This document shows, piece by piece, positions 37,079 to 46,400 of a stretch of DNA of 64,000 bases. The position numbers and the translations under genes were made by a program. Source of the DNA: Candidatus Glassbacteria bacterium (GTDB lineage: Bacteria > Gemmatimonadota > Glassbacteria > GWA2-58-10); the NCBI GenBank assembly GCA_019456185.1, contig VRUH01000009.1:6019-70018 (forward strand), read 5' to 3'. Each line of letters opens with the position of its first letter. Position 1 is the first letter of the stretch. Below the pieces are notes generated by a model. That model ran no database searches and had not been told where the DNA came from. It saw only the letters and a list, made by a program, of their open reading frames with translations.

Positions 37079-38377
37079 ATGGCTTTGCAGACTGGCGGAG
37101 AGAACGCGGGCGGAGGCGGGGGGCTGGACAAGCTTGACCATTTCATGGACCATGCGCTGGAGAGCGTATTGTACTTGGAAAGGGTGGACGATGCAGTGGG
37201 GGTGAGGGCGCGCCGGGTATACACCCGGCTGGAGCGGAAAGCGTGGGCGGTAGTGGAGGATGGGCAGGTGGGCGGCGAACAGGCGCGGGCGATGGCCGGG
37301 CACGGCAGGGAGATTTCCGCGCTGGTTGACAGAATAATGCCCACCGTCAGGAAATATGCCCGGTTCCCGGGGTTTCCACGGGAATTGCACTGGCTGAGGG
37401 ACGAGTTCCGGGAAGTGGCGCAAAACCTTCCCAGGTACAGGCAGGTGATGAACACGGCCGGCAGGGAACTGGTGCGGGAGGGCCTGCGGGATTTCCGCCT
37501 GACCGTGCACGGTCAGGATTTAAGCGACTGGAACGGCGGGCAGGGGAAATACATCGCGGTGGATTACCCCGCGGCCGCGGCCGGTGACGAGCCGAAAGTG
37601 GAGCTGCGGTTCCAGGGGCCGCAGGGCATGCCGGTACTGATCGAGTACGAGGAGACCGGGGAGTCGAAGGCCAGGAACTGGGAAAACGGGCTGGACAAAA
37701 AAGTTATCAGAAAGGGTACGGATGATGAAAAAGTTCCGCGTGAGGAAATGACGGAATTAGAATACGAGGATGCAAAATATGAGGCCCGCAATTCGCTGGC
37801 TATATCCTTGCCCGGCGAGAGCAGTCCATGCCGGGTGAAATTCCGTACCCGTGGCCTGAGCGCGGAGTACGCTTTTCAGGTTGCGGTCGCCAATCAGATG
37901 CCTATCTTGTTTAAGCTGGATATTACTTACACGGCGCATGGGTTTATTAAGATTGACCATGATGGGATAAATTACACGGGATACGGGAGGACCGAGGCCA
38001 GTTGGGGCTTACCTGAACTAAGGGACTTTATCGATAAGTTTGCCAGCCTGCACTTTAAGGAAACTGAAGGCGAAATGCCATACATCGGCAACAAGGCGGT
38101 GCGGGATGGAGTAAAGTACGGCGAGCATACCGGTAAAAGCCATGCCAGGGGTTACGCCGTGGATATTGATTTTGGTGTTGATACCGGTAATGATTTAGTT
38201 AAAGAAGGTAATTACGATGAAGACGCCCACAGGGCGCAGATTAAGCGTTATCTGGTATGCGGGGCAAACTATGTTTTGGTAGGTAACCCAAAACTGGCAA
38301 ACGAATTTGATGGGCGGGTTGTATTGGATAATGAGGGAAAACACAAGGATCACGATCATGTTCACGCGCCCCATTGA
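37079..38377 (+). CDS. Modular protein with C-terminal M15-type zinc peptidase domain (candidate polymorphic toxin)
   Basis: 432 residues from ATG 37079 (GGGAGGGCGGG upstream), no signal peptide. Residues 1-150 are GC-rich and helical, 150-205 form a beta-rich piece, and 205-240 is a charged AT-rich linker. From about 305 it is a D-Ala-D-Ala-carboxypeptidase/L-Ala-D-Glu-peptidase-like domain with the M15 ligands in SHARGYAVDIDF (H355, D362) and a terminal DHDHVHAPH (H427 or H429). Base composition drops abruptly near 37690. A truncated second copy of the peptidase end follows at 39.4 kb, and each copy has an exported partner gene downstream. Peptidoglycan-cutting toxin with periplasmic immunity is the inferred role. 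A housekeeping cell-wall enzyme with a regulator is the alternative. Confidence 0.75.
   Translation: MALQTGGENAGGGGGLDKLDHFMDHALESVLYLERVDDAVGVRARRVYTRLERKAWAVVEDGQVGGEQARAMAGHGREISALVDRIMPTVRKYARFPGFPRELHWLRDEFREVAQNLPRYRQVMNTAGRELVREGLRDFRLTVHGQDLSDWNGGQGKYIAVDYPAAAAGDEPKVELRFQGPQGMPVLIEYEETGESKARNWENGLDKKVIRKGTDDEKVPREEMTELEYEDAKYEARNSLAISLPGESSPCRVKFRTRGLSAEYAFQVAVANQMPILFKLDITYTAHGFIKIDHDGINYTGYGRTEASWGLPELRDFIDKFASLHFKETEGEMPYIGNKAVRDGVKYGEHTGKSHARGYAVDIDFGVDTGNDLVKEGNYDEDAHRAQIKRYLVCGANYVLVGNPKLANEFDGRVVLDNEGKHKDHDHVHAPH
37845..37908. repeat. Linker repeat, copy 1 (64 nt identical)
   Basis: Identical over 64 of 64 bases to 39471-39534. It encodes TRGLSAEYAFQVAVANQMPI just before the peptidase domain. 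It marks the left edge of the repeated toxin-tip module. Confidence 0.9.
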
Positions 38378-38390
38378 AGGAGAGAAAAAC

Positions 38391-39356
38391 ATGAAGTGGA
38401 ATATCGGTATTATATTGATTATTAGTTTATTGCAAGGACTTCTTGTTAACACTTCAATGGCTTCAAAGAAATATGTTGTTCAAGAAGAGAAGGCCATGAT
38501 TGTTGTTGATTCAGTTGAGAATATTGTTAACAGGATCACTGTACGGAACATATATCATTTATATAGTATTAAGCTTTCTCCCAAGAGCAGGTATCTTGCC
38601 TGGAAGGAGTTTTGGCGAGATATCAGTACTTGTAAGTGCAATATACCATTGATTGAAGCCCCAATGATCCTGGTCATAACGGACCTCGATACAGGTGTTT
38701 CAGACACAATTTGTCATACATTTGACTATGTTTGGTCACCAAGCGAGGATAAACTGACTTTTATCTATTATGAAGTAGAGGAGGATAAAAAGTGGGGTAA
38801 TCACCACTCAGCGGGGCGTTCTGTTTGGCTATACAACGCCACGAGCGGTGTTCGCGAGGAGATCAGCGGAATCATCTGCCATGAATATACCAGCCTATAT
38901 TGGTCAGAGTATAAAAATACTTTGTGCGTGTCATGTCTTAGTGGTTCGGATAGACACTATGATCCAGTAACTGGACAAGTATTGGAGGCTTGGGGATACT
39001 ACCTGAAAGTATCACCCGATGGCAAATATGGTTTTTACGATAATAAAGAAGATGCGGCTGAGATATATGACCTGGAGAGCAAAAAGAAAATACAGCTTAT
39101 TAAAAGTGCAGATTCCAAGTCTACAGCGGATGAAATCTATGCTGGATTCTTGGAATGGGGTAAACTGGATGGTAAGACCATTGCTTATGTAAGATTTATG
39201 TATCTGGAATACGTGGACTGCGAAACCGGCCGGATGTATAAAGTCACCCCTCCCTCCCCGGACATAGACCCAATCGCCGACCTGGTCGGCTTCCGGGACG
39301 GCCGCCCGGTATGGGCCAAAATCCACGGAGACAAGGCGGAGCTGTTTTACTACTGA
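38391..39356 (+). CDS. Exported propeller-like protein, candidate immunity partner 1
   Basis: 321 residues from ATG 38391 (AAGGAGAG upstream, 13 nt after the peptidase stop). Signal peptide about 1-24 (ISLLQGLLVNTSMA/SKK). The mature part has repeated beta-strand motifs of the TolB/propeller kind (SPKSRYLAWKEF, VWSPSEDKLTFIYY, KVSPDGKYGFYDNKEDAAEIYD). It is AT-rich except the last ~150 nt (EYVDCETGRMY...AELFYY), which are GC-rich and closely match the end of the second copy at 40972. Export to the periplasm fits neutralising a cell-wall peptidase, but this is inference from position and pairing only. Confidence 0.7.
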   Translation: MKWNIGIILIISLLQGLLVNTSMASKKYVVQEEKAMIVVDSVENIVNRITVRNIYHLYSIKLSPKSRYLAWKEFWRDISTCKCNIPLIEAPMILVITDLDTGVSDTICHTFDYVWSPSEDKLTFIYYEVEEDKKWGNHHSAGRSVWLYNATSGVREEISGIICHEYTSLYWSEYKNTLCVSCLSGSDRHYDPVTGQVLEAWGYYLKVSPDGKYGFYDNKEDAAEIYDLESKKKIQLIKSADSKSTADEIYAGFLEWGKLDGKTIAYVRFMYLEYVDCETGRMYKVTPPSPDIDPIADLVGFRDGRPVWAKIHGDKAELFYY

Positions 39357-39380
39357 GAGCAAAAAGAATAGTGTTATTTG

Positions 39381-39419
39381 AGCCGCTTTCCCGCAACATG
39401 AGGGGGGCGGCTTTTTTTG
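39381..39419 (+). terminator. Rho-independent terminator after partner 1
   Basis: AGCCGC (39381-39386) pairs with GCGGCT (39407-39412), with further CCC/GGG pairing inside, then seven T. Any expression of the second toxin tip would need read-through or another promoter. Confidence 0.75.
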
Positions 39420-39470
39420 TTTTAGCGGCGGTGTTACCGGGAGCAGGCGAGAGCATGAAAGTAACGTTCT

Positions 39471-39534
39471 GTACCCGTGGCCTGAGCGCGGAGTACGCTT
39501 TTCAGGTTGCGGTCGCCAATCAGATGCCTATCTT
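39471..39534. repeat. Linker repeat, copy 2 (64 nt identical)
   Basis: Identical to 37845-37908. It is read in the frame of ATG 39455 (and of the similar LPGxGES lead-in from about 39433), then a one-base insertion after 39534 relative to copy 1 brings a stop at 39539-39541. Confidence 0.9.
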
Positions 39535-39572
39535 AATTTAAGCTGGATATTATTTACACGGCGCATGGATTC

Positions 39573-40004
39573 ATGCATATCCCGGTAAGCGGTACGAATT
39601 ACAAGGGATACTGTGACCCTGAAAAATCGTGGGGGTTGCCGTCGCTAAAAGCTTTTATCGATACGTTTGCCAGCCTGCACTTTAAGGAAACTGAAGGCGA
39701 AATACCATCGATCGGCAACAAGGCGGTGCGGGATGGAGTAAAGTACGGAGAGTATACCGGTAAAAGCCATGCCAGGGGTTATGCCGTGGATATTGATTTT
39801 GGTGTTGATACCGGTAATGATTTAGTTAAAGAAGGTAATTACGATGAGGACGCCCACCGTGAGCAGATTAAGCGCTACCTGGAGTGCGGGGCTACTTTTG
39901 TTTACATTGGGAATGAGAACCTTGCGGACGAATTTGACAATAGAGTACAGCATGATGACAAAGATGAGCACAATGATCACGATCATGTTAATGCTCCACA
40001 TTAA
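39573..40004 (+). CDS. Orphan M15-type peptidase tip (truncated, frameshifted second copy)
   Basis: 143 residues from ATG 39573, equal to the C-terminal third of the 37079 protein. The catalytic residues are kept (SHARGYAVDIDF and DHDHVNAPH). Bases 39666-39857 differ from 38039-38230 at only about 7 of 192 positions by eye, while the 90 bases before and 100 bases after are more diverged. No N-terminal region exists: upstream is only the shared 64-nt linker, one base out of frame. No good Shine-Dalgarno precedes ATG 39573, so it may be silent. This is what a displaced toxin cassette looks like. Confidence 0.7.
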   Translation: MHIPVSGTNYKGYCDPEKSWGLPSLKAFIDTFASLHFKETEGEIPSIGNKAVRDGVKYGEYTGKSHARGYAVDIDFGVDTGNDLVKEGNYDEDAHREQIKRYLECGATFVYIGNENLADEFDNRVQHDDKDEHNDHDHVNAPH

Positions 40005-40018
40005 TAGCAGAGCATGAG

Positions 40019-40972
40019 ATGCGATTTGTTCTATTATTATTTGCAGTTATATGTTCATATCAGCTCATAGTTGCAGGTAAGGCGCATGCAAATTCTTATG
40101 TGAAGCTCTCTTCAAAACATAAAATAGAAGTTATTAATTCTGATTGCTTGGATGTGGAGACCGTATTTGATGATACTGATATGCAAATTTACAAAGCTCG
40201 CTTATCGGCAACATCAAAATATTTGGCTTGGAGAGCAAAATGGGCGTTGCGGGATACTTGTCTTTGTGAGGACAAAGGAAGGGATCCATTAATTCTGGTA
40301 ATTATGGACCTAGAATCAAATGCTTCGGATTCAATTTGCCACGTGGGCGATTTTTCTTGGAGCCCAGTTAAAGATCAAATTGTTTATATCAAAATGGATT
40401 TGCCAGAAAATGATTATGAATTCTATTCAACAGGCAAAGTATGGATAGATGATGTGAATAGTGGTACAAAACAACAAATCTTTAGCGAAGTAGAAGCCTT
40501 TAGAAATATCAATTGGCAAATATGTGATAATAAAATTTATACTAACATTGCTGGAGGTATTGCTGCAATATACAATCCCCTGGATGACAAGACAGCTTAT
40601 AAAAGTTACGATGCAATTTCACCTGATGGCATCTATGGTTTCTGCCAAACCGTAGATGCTCCCGCTGAACTATATATAACCGACGGCGATCAGAGAATTG
40701 AATTGTTACCGGGCGATTATTCTGTATTTAAAATACGCAATGTGTATGCGTTCTTCCTTGAATGGGGTGTTATTGAGGATAAAACTGTGGTTTATGTCGA
40801 TTCTCATTCTTTAGAGTACATTGACTGCGCCACGGGCCGGATGTACTTGGTGCTCCCGCCCTCGCCTGATATAGACCCCCTTTACGACCTAGTCGGTTTC
40901 CGTGACGGCCGCCCGGTGTGGGCCAAGATCCACGGAGACAAGGCGGAGCTGTTTTACTACCAGCCGAACTAG
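40019..40972 (+). CDS. Exported propeller-like protein, candidate immunity partner 2
   Basis: 317 residues, ATG 40019, 14 nt after the orphan tip. Signal peptide (about 1-24, LIVAGKAHA/NSY). A paralogue of the 38391 protein: it shares SKYLAWRAKWALRDTC, DFSWSP, AISPDGIYGF and a nearly identical C-terminal end (SPDIDP...DGRPVWAKIHGDKAELFYY), with the middle diverged. AT-rich up to about 40810, then GC-rich. Its TAG stop overlaps the stop of the convergent transporter gene inside one CTAG. Immunity is inferred. Confidence 0.7.
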   Translation: MRFVLLLFAVICSYQLIVAGKAHANSYVKLSSKHKIEVINSDCLDVETVFDDTDMQIYKARLSATSKYLAWRAKWALRDTCLCEDKGRDPLILVIMDLESNASDSICHVGDFSWSPVKDQIVYIKMDLPENDYEFYSTGKVWIDDVNSGTKQQIFSEVEAFRNINWQICDNKIYTNIAGGIAAIYNPLDDKTAYKSYDAISPDGIYGFCQTVDAPAELYITDGDQRIELLPGDYSVFKIRNVYAFFLEWGVIEDKTVVYVDSHSLEYIDCATGRMYLVLPPSPDIDPLYDLVGFRDGRPVWAKIHGDKAELFYYQPN

Positions 40973-42465
40973 CGCAGCCGCCGGGCCAGTTTGGGGCCCA
41001 GCCACAGCGCCAGACACACTGCAACTCCCCACTGGGCCAGCACGCTGCCGATACTGAATGTCCCCAGCGGGTCCCACCAGCGCTCGGCCCAGCCCGCCGA
41101 GCGCCAGAACCACCAGCCCAGCAGAGCCACGAACTGCACCGGCACCAGGTACTTGATCACGGGTCCGAACCAGTGCGGCAGATGCATGTCGCCGCTGAGC
41201 TCGGAGTCACGCTCCACCATCGCGCTCCTGAACCTGTCGAAACCGTAGCTGGTCACCGCCAGGCAGAACAGCAGGCCGTTGACCAGCAGCCCCAGGCCCC
41301 AGACCCAGTCCTGGTTGTCGAAAAAGCCCGAGCTCAGCGCGCTGGGCACTCCGGCCGCGGCGATCAGCGCTCCCACCGCCAGCGTGGCCGCCCTGCGCCC
41401 GATACCGATATCGAGCAGGTTGCGCACGGCCATCTCCACCATCGAAATCATGCTGCTCAGCGCGGCCAGCACCAAGGCCAGGAAAAACAGGAACAGCATC
41501 GCCTGCCCGCCCGCGCTGCCGCCCAGCAGACGGGGGATCCAGATGAATGTCATCCCGGTGCTGTTTTCGCCGGGAGTGGTCGCCGCCGCCAGGGCGGTTT
41601 CGGCAGGCAGCAGGGCGAACACGGTGGGGATCACGGCCAGCGCCGCCAGGATACTGGCGGTGTTATTGGCCAGACCCATGATAAACGCGTTCTCGACCAC
41701 CCGCTCGCGCGCACGGGCGTAGACCGAATAAGTAAGCAGCAGGCCCCAGCCCGCACCGGTGCTCCAGGCCGACTGGCTCAGCGCCTCCAGGTACACCCGG
41801 GGCCGCAGGAAATCGCCAGGGTCGAAACTGAACAGGAAGCGCACCCCCGCGCCCGCGCCGGGCAGCATCAGCGCCCGCACCGCCGAGTAGAGTAAAATCA
41901 GCCCCAGTATAGGGATAAACACCTTGGCGGTCGCTTCGATCCCGGCGCGCACCCCGGCCAGCACGATCACGCAGCAGACAGCCACCGCCGCCAGATGGAA
42001 CCCCACCGCCTGACCGCTGCCGGCGAACGCATGCCAGTACTCCACACCCGTCTCCCCCCCGATCGTGCCGATCAGCGAGCCGGTGAGGTATTTCATGCAC
42101 CAGCCGGTGACCACGGCGTAATAGCAGAGGATACCCGTGGTGGTGATCGCCACGAACACGCCCATCCACGCGCCGCGCGCTCCCAGCAGCGATGCGAACG
42201 AGCCGACTGTCCCGTGACGCGTAGTGCGGCCCATCGCGCTCTCCACTATCAGCAGGGGGATCGACCACAGGAACAGGAACGCCATCCAGAGGACGATAAA
42301 CACCCCGCCACCGTTGGCCGCAGCCACCCGCGGGAAACGCCAGATATTGCCGGTGCCGATCGCGATCCCGATCGCAGTGACCAGCAGGCCCCAGCGCGAG
42401 GAGAATGATTCGCGCGGCGGGGCGTCCAAGTGTCCGGCGGCGTTTGCGTTCACGATAACCTCCAT
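40969..42465 (-). CDS. Sodium-dependent transporter, NSS (neurotransmitter:sodium symporter) family
   Basis: 498 residues with about twelve membrane helices. The N-terminal signature is SRWGLLVTAIGIAIGTGNIWRFP (helix 1 sodium site, split here), as in LeuT, and later helices carry GWGLLLTYSVYA and SMISMVEM. It probably imports an amino acid or related amine with sodium. It starts at ATG 42465, downstream of a hairpin terminator for the preceding minus-strand gene. It ends by sharing CTAG with the stop of partner 2. A sequence-based substrate call is not possible. Confidence 0.92.
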   Translation of the reverse strand: MEVIVNANAAGHLDAPPRESFSSRWGLLVTAIGIAIGTGNIWRFPRVAAANGGGVFIVLWMAFLFLWSIPLLIVESAMGRTTRHGTVGSFASLLGARGAWMGVFVAITTTGILCYYAVVTGWCMKYLTGSLIGTIGGETGVEYWHAFAGSGQAVGFHLAAVAVCCVIVLAGVRAGIEATAKVFIPILGLILLYSAVRALMLPGAGAGVRFLFSFDPGDFLRPRVYLEALSQSAWSTGAGWGLLLTYSVYARARERVVENAFIMGLANNTASILAALAVIPTVFALLPAETALAAATTPGENSTGMTFIWIPRLLGGSAGGQAMLFLFFLALVLAALSSMISMVEMAVRNLLDIGIGRRAATLAVGALIAAAGVPSALSSGFFDNQDWVWGLGLLVNGLLFCLAVTSYGFDRFRSAMVERDSELSGDMHLPHWFGPVIKYLVPVQFVALLGWWFWRSAGWAERWWDPLGTFSIGSVLAQWGVAVCLALWLGPKLARRLR

Positions 42466-42470
42466 GCAGC

Positions 42471-42506
42471 AAAAAAGGCCGTCTCCCGGTTGCGGGAGCC
42501 GGCCCT
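42471..42506 (-). terminator. Rho-independent terminator (minus strand)
   Basis: On the minus strand GGCCGGCTCCCG-caac-CGGGAGACGGCC is followed by six T, between the DxNxDG-repeat gene and the transporter gene. Confidence 0.75.
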
Positions 42507-42519
42507 GGATGAATCGTCA

Positions 42520-42563
42520 CCGATCCGGTCCGCCGCACTGATTCGCGCGGCGGACCGGATCGG
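42520..42563. repeat. Perfect 17-bp inverted repeat
   Basis: 42520-42536 pairs perfectly with 42547-42563 around a 10-nt loop. It lies just after the stop of the repeat protein (minus strand) and before the terminator hairpin. No T-tract follows it. Confidence 0.85.
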
Positions 42564-42580
42564 CGGAGCATGAGCCGGGC

Positions 42581-43246
42581 TTACTGCCATGTGTCGGGCT
42601 GGTTGTCTCCATCGGTATCGAAACCGGCCTGGCCCTTGGAGCCGTCCTCGTTGTATTTCTGCCAGATATCGGGCTTCCCGTCGCTGCCCTTGGTGTCATA
42701 GGCTATAACCTTGGGCTTGCCGTTGGCATAGTATTCGGTCCAGCGGTCCATGGTGCCGTCGCCGTTGGAGTCCTGCTGCATCTCGGTCTTTTTTCCGTCG
42801 GTGTCGTAGAGAGTGATCTGATCGGCCTTGTCGCCCTTGCTGGCGATCTCCACTTTGCTCAGTTTGCCTGTCTCGGGGTTGAAATGCTGCCACTGGTCCA
42901 GGCTGCCGTCGTTGTTGCGGTCCTTCTCCACGCGGACTCTCTTACCGGCCTCGAAGATGGTCCAGGTGTCCAGGACCCCGTCGAAATCAGTATCGGCCTC
43001 GGTTTTGACCTTGGTCCCGTTTTTGTCGAACCGGCGCCATTTATCGACCGTGCCGTCGCCGTTCTCGTCGGCCTCGATCAGCTCGATTTTAGCCTGGTTG
43101 TTGCTGTAGACCCAGGTGTCCTGCTTGCCGTCGCCGTTGCTGTCCTTGCCTTCCTTGAGCAGGTTGGCTTTATCCTGGGCGGCGAGGCCGGCCGCAATAG
43201 CGGCGCAAAGGGCTGTGCAGAGGAAAAAAGAGTGTTGCAGACGCAT
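42581..43246 (-). CDS. Exported DxNxDG repeat protein
   Basis: 221 residues with a signal peptide (about 1-23, AAGLAA/QDK). It is built from about six to seven repeats of roughly 25-30 residues containing a calcium-loop-like motif D-x-(N/D)-x-D-G followed by xDxW (DSNGDGKQDTW, DENGDGTVDKW, DTDFDGVLDTW, DRNNDGSLDQW, DSNGDGTMDRW, DTDGDNQPDTW). Such loops bind Ca2+ in dockerin and thrombospondin-type-3 modules. Probably periplasmic or surface. Its function is not recognisable. Confidence 0.8.
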   Translation of the reverse strand: MRLQHSFFLCTALCAAIAAGLAAQDKANLLKEGKDSNGDGKQDTWVYSNNQAKIELIEADENGDGTVDKWRRFDKNGTKVKTEADTDFDGVLDTWTIFEAGKRVRVEKDRNNDGSLDQWQHFNPETGKLSKVEIASKGDKADQITLYDTDGKKTEMQQDSNGDGTMDRWTEYYANGKPKVIAYDTKGSDGKPDIWQKYNEDGSKGQAGFDTDGDNQPDTWQ

Positions 43247-43386
43247 CCGGATACCTCCGTGGCTGGTGTGAAATGTATTTGGAGCACAACGTTAATGTTT
43301 TCGCAGTGTTAGATGGTTTATAATTCTAATCAGTCATTCCATAAACCGCAAGACCCGGCGGGTCTGCCACTGGAGCGGTAAAAAGA

Positions 43387-43420
43387 AACCCCGCCGGGAT
43401 CGGAAGACTCCGGCGGGGTT
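43387..43420 (-). terminator. Rho-independent terminator for the barrel-fusion gene
   Basis: AACCCCGCCGG (43387-43397) pairs with CCGGCGGGGTT (43410-43420). Read on the minus strand it is followed by TTTCTTTTT, 30 nt past the stop of the 1199-residue gene. Confidence 0.8.
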
Positions 43421-43449
43421 AAAATAAGGCCTTAAACGATAGCGTGCAA

Positions 43450-46400
43450 TCAGAAGTCGTAGCCGATCGAGAAGAAATTACGCCGCCGTCCCTCCACAAG
43501 CTCCACCGTCCGGTAGAGTCCGTTGGGAGTCTGGTAGTAGTTGGAGTCGTAGTGGTCGAGGGTCTTGGCCATGTCGAAGCGAAGGACCAGGTAGCCCAGG
43601 TTGGAGCGGATACCGAATCCGTATGCCGCCTGGGCGTTCTTGAGCTTGAACCACTTGGCGTTGGTTTTGGTGAACGGCTGGAACGTGTCGTTCTCCAGCC
43701 AGGCTCCGGCCATGTCGAAAAAGAATACGCCGCCGATTCCCCGCAGGCTGATCGGCAGCGGCCAGCCCATCGCCAGGAAATCGATAAACGGGAAACGGAT
43801 CTCGACGTTGGTGAACGCCACGTTATGACCGTAGAGGTCACCGTACCACGCGCCGCGGAACGTATACGGGCCGCCGATGTAGAACAGGCGGGGGTCGTTG
43901 CCGAAGCGGGTGCCGCCCACCGCGCGCAGCGCCACTGTCACCCGCCGCCAGAACAGCCAGTATTTACGCCAGTCCACCATCAGTTCGGTGTAGCTCAGTT
44001 CGCCGAAATAGTGGTTGGCGCTCAGACGGTAGCGGCCGCCGTCCACGGGTCCGGTCAGCCCGTAGGCGCTGTTGTCGTAGACCAGGGCCAACTGCGGTCC
44101 GGCGAAATAGCTGGTGCCGTAGTCTACCAGGGTCCTCTCCTGGGGCGGGTAATAACTGTAATAGGGATCGAAACTGATGCCGATAGCTTTCTGGCTGACC
44201 ATGTAAGCGCTGAGTCCGTACTCGATCCGCCGGAACTTGTTGAACGGCCGGCTGAACAGAAGGCCGGCCCCGCGCCAGAGATTGGCCAGCGCCTCGTTGG
44301 TGTTCCCGTAGCTTCCGTAGTAATACAGGTCGCGGAACTGGCTGATGAAGAAGCCCTTGTTCGTGCGGCCCTCCAGGTTCATGTACTGAAAAGACAGGTC
44401 ACTGTCCTGGATTTTGCCGTAGATATTGGCGCCTATGGCGATATTGTGGTTGCCCAGCTGGTCGCTGAGCGAAAGGAACACGCCGCCGCTGGCCCCGATA
44501 TTGCCCAAGTAACCGCCGTAGCCCGTGACATAATCGATACTGAACTTCGGCTTGTACTTGGCGTACTCGAAACTGGCGGTATCAGGCAGAGGGATCTTCG
44601 AACGGTCCATCTCGAACTCGAAACTGATCACCGGCAGGGAGTCAGGTTTATCCCGCAGCATCAGCAGCGAATCAACTCCGGCCGGCAGCGAGTTCCCGGC
44701 TGCGATCTCCAGCGTGGAGTCGGCAGCCATCCCGGCGTTGTCCGCGGCCAGTGCCGAATCGTTACTCTCGGATGTGATCCCGGCCGGTTCGGCATCCCGG
44801 GCAGAGAGGTTCCGGGCTGAATCCTGGACGGCAATGAAGCTGTCGCCGAAATCCGGGTTTCCGGTTTTCTCCTGCACCTCAAGGTTGTCTTCATCGGGTC
44901 CCAGGCCGGCCATATCCAACTCCGGCACGCTGCCGCTGGAGGGAGCGTCGGCGGGGTCGAAAACCGAATCCGGCGAATCGGCGTGCCCGCTCTTTCCCGT
45001 CTCCTCCTGATCATCGGGGACCATCTCCGCTGACGATGAGGTTTCGTACGCCATCGCCGCGACGATTTTCGCGGGACGTTCGGGGTCCATCCGATCACTG
45101 TCGGCCGGCGCTGCGAAATCGGCCATCCCTGAAATACTGTCTCCGGCGGCCAGGCGGAGCTGCTGACGGATTTCTTTCATGCGGCGCTGCGAGGCCTCCA
45201 GGTGCACCGTGTTGTACTCGAAACTTGTGGTGGTGTCCGGCACCCATTCCCTGCCCATCCGTTCGGGATTGTTGATGATATAGATGTCCCAGCCGGAGTT
45301 GAAAAAAGCGCTGAACGCCAGCCGTCCGCTGCCGCTCGACCATGACAGGCACGGGCTGTTCGCGGTGATCCCCGACACGCCGGTAAGGATATCGCTCACC
45401 TGGTAGTCCCTGCCGTCGACGAAATCGTGGTAGAAGATATTGGGGATGCCTGTGCGGTCGGAGACGTAGGCCAGCTTGCTCCCGTCCGGCGACCACTGGG
45501 GCGAGATGTTGTTGCCGAAACTGTTGGGAAGTACGGTGTATTGGCCGGTATCGAGTTCCAGCACGGCGATCCGGTAGTCGGAGAAAATCAGCTTGTCCAG
45601 ATCGGTGCCGGGCCCGAATTCGGTGGTAAACGCGATCCTGTTGCCGTCCGGCGACCAGGCCGGGTCACGCTGGGTGTAGCTGTCGTCGGTGATCTGTTCG
45701 ATCGATCCGGTTTCGATTTCGATGGTGTAGAGGTTGCTCAGTCCGCCGTCGATCCCGCTGAACACGATCTTCCCGCCGTCGGGCGAAAAATCCGGCGTCA
45801 GCACGCCATCGAGCCCCGGGCTGAATTTGTGCACCACTTTCTTGTTGTAGTAATTGTAGACGAAAACCGCTTCCTCGGGCCCCACTTTTCCGACATAGGT
45901 CAGGAACCGGTCGTCGGGGCTCCAGTCGAGACTCGTGTAGAGGAACCGCAGGTTCTCCAGTTCGGGGTTGCGCTGCCCGCCCACCAGGGTGCGGCCCTTG
46001 CGCCCGTCGATAGCGCTGGCCACGCGGATATCGATATAGCCGCTCTTGTTGGTGGTGAACGCGAATAGCTCGCCGGTGGAGTTCAGCGCCGGGGTTGTGT
46101 TGAAACTGCTCCCGTCACGCTCGTGGTTGGTGAGCTGGCGGCTGAAATCCTCCGGTTTCTGGAAGTTGACAATCTGGGGCAGGTATGTTTTGCGGATGTC
46201 CTCGTTCCACTGTTTGCTCAACGTTTTTATCTCCGCGCCCACAGATGAGCGGAACGCGTTGTCGAGGCTGCTGAACAGCGAGGTTTTCTGCAGTATCTCG
46301 CCCACCTTGCGGTGGCCGTAGCGCTGGGCGATAAAGAACCAGAAAGAGTGGCCGAACGTGTAGGCTCCCTGGGGCATGTAGCTCAGCTGCTCCAGGGTCA

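Noticed and set aside
43444-44820. 458-codon plus-strand frame opposite the barrel-fusion gene
   Set aside because: Shadow of a confirmed minus-strand gene; no recognisable protein features.
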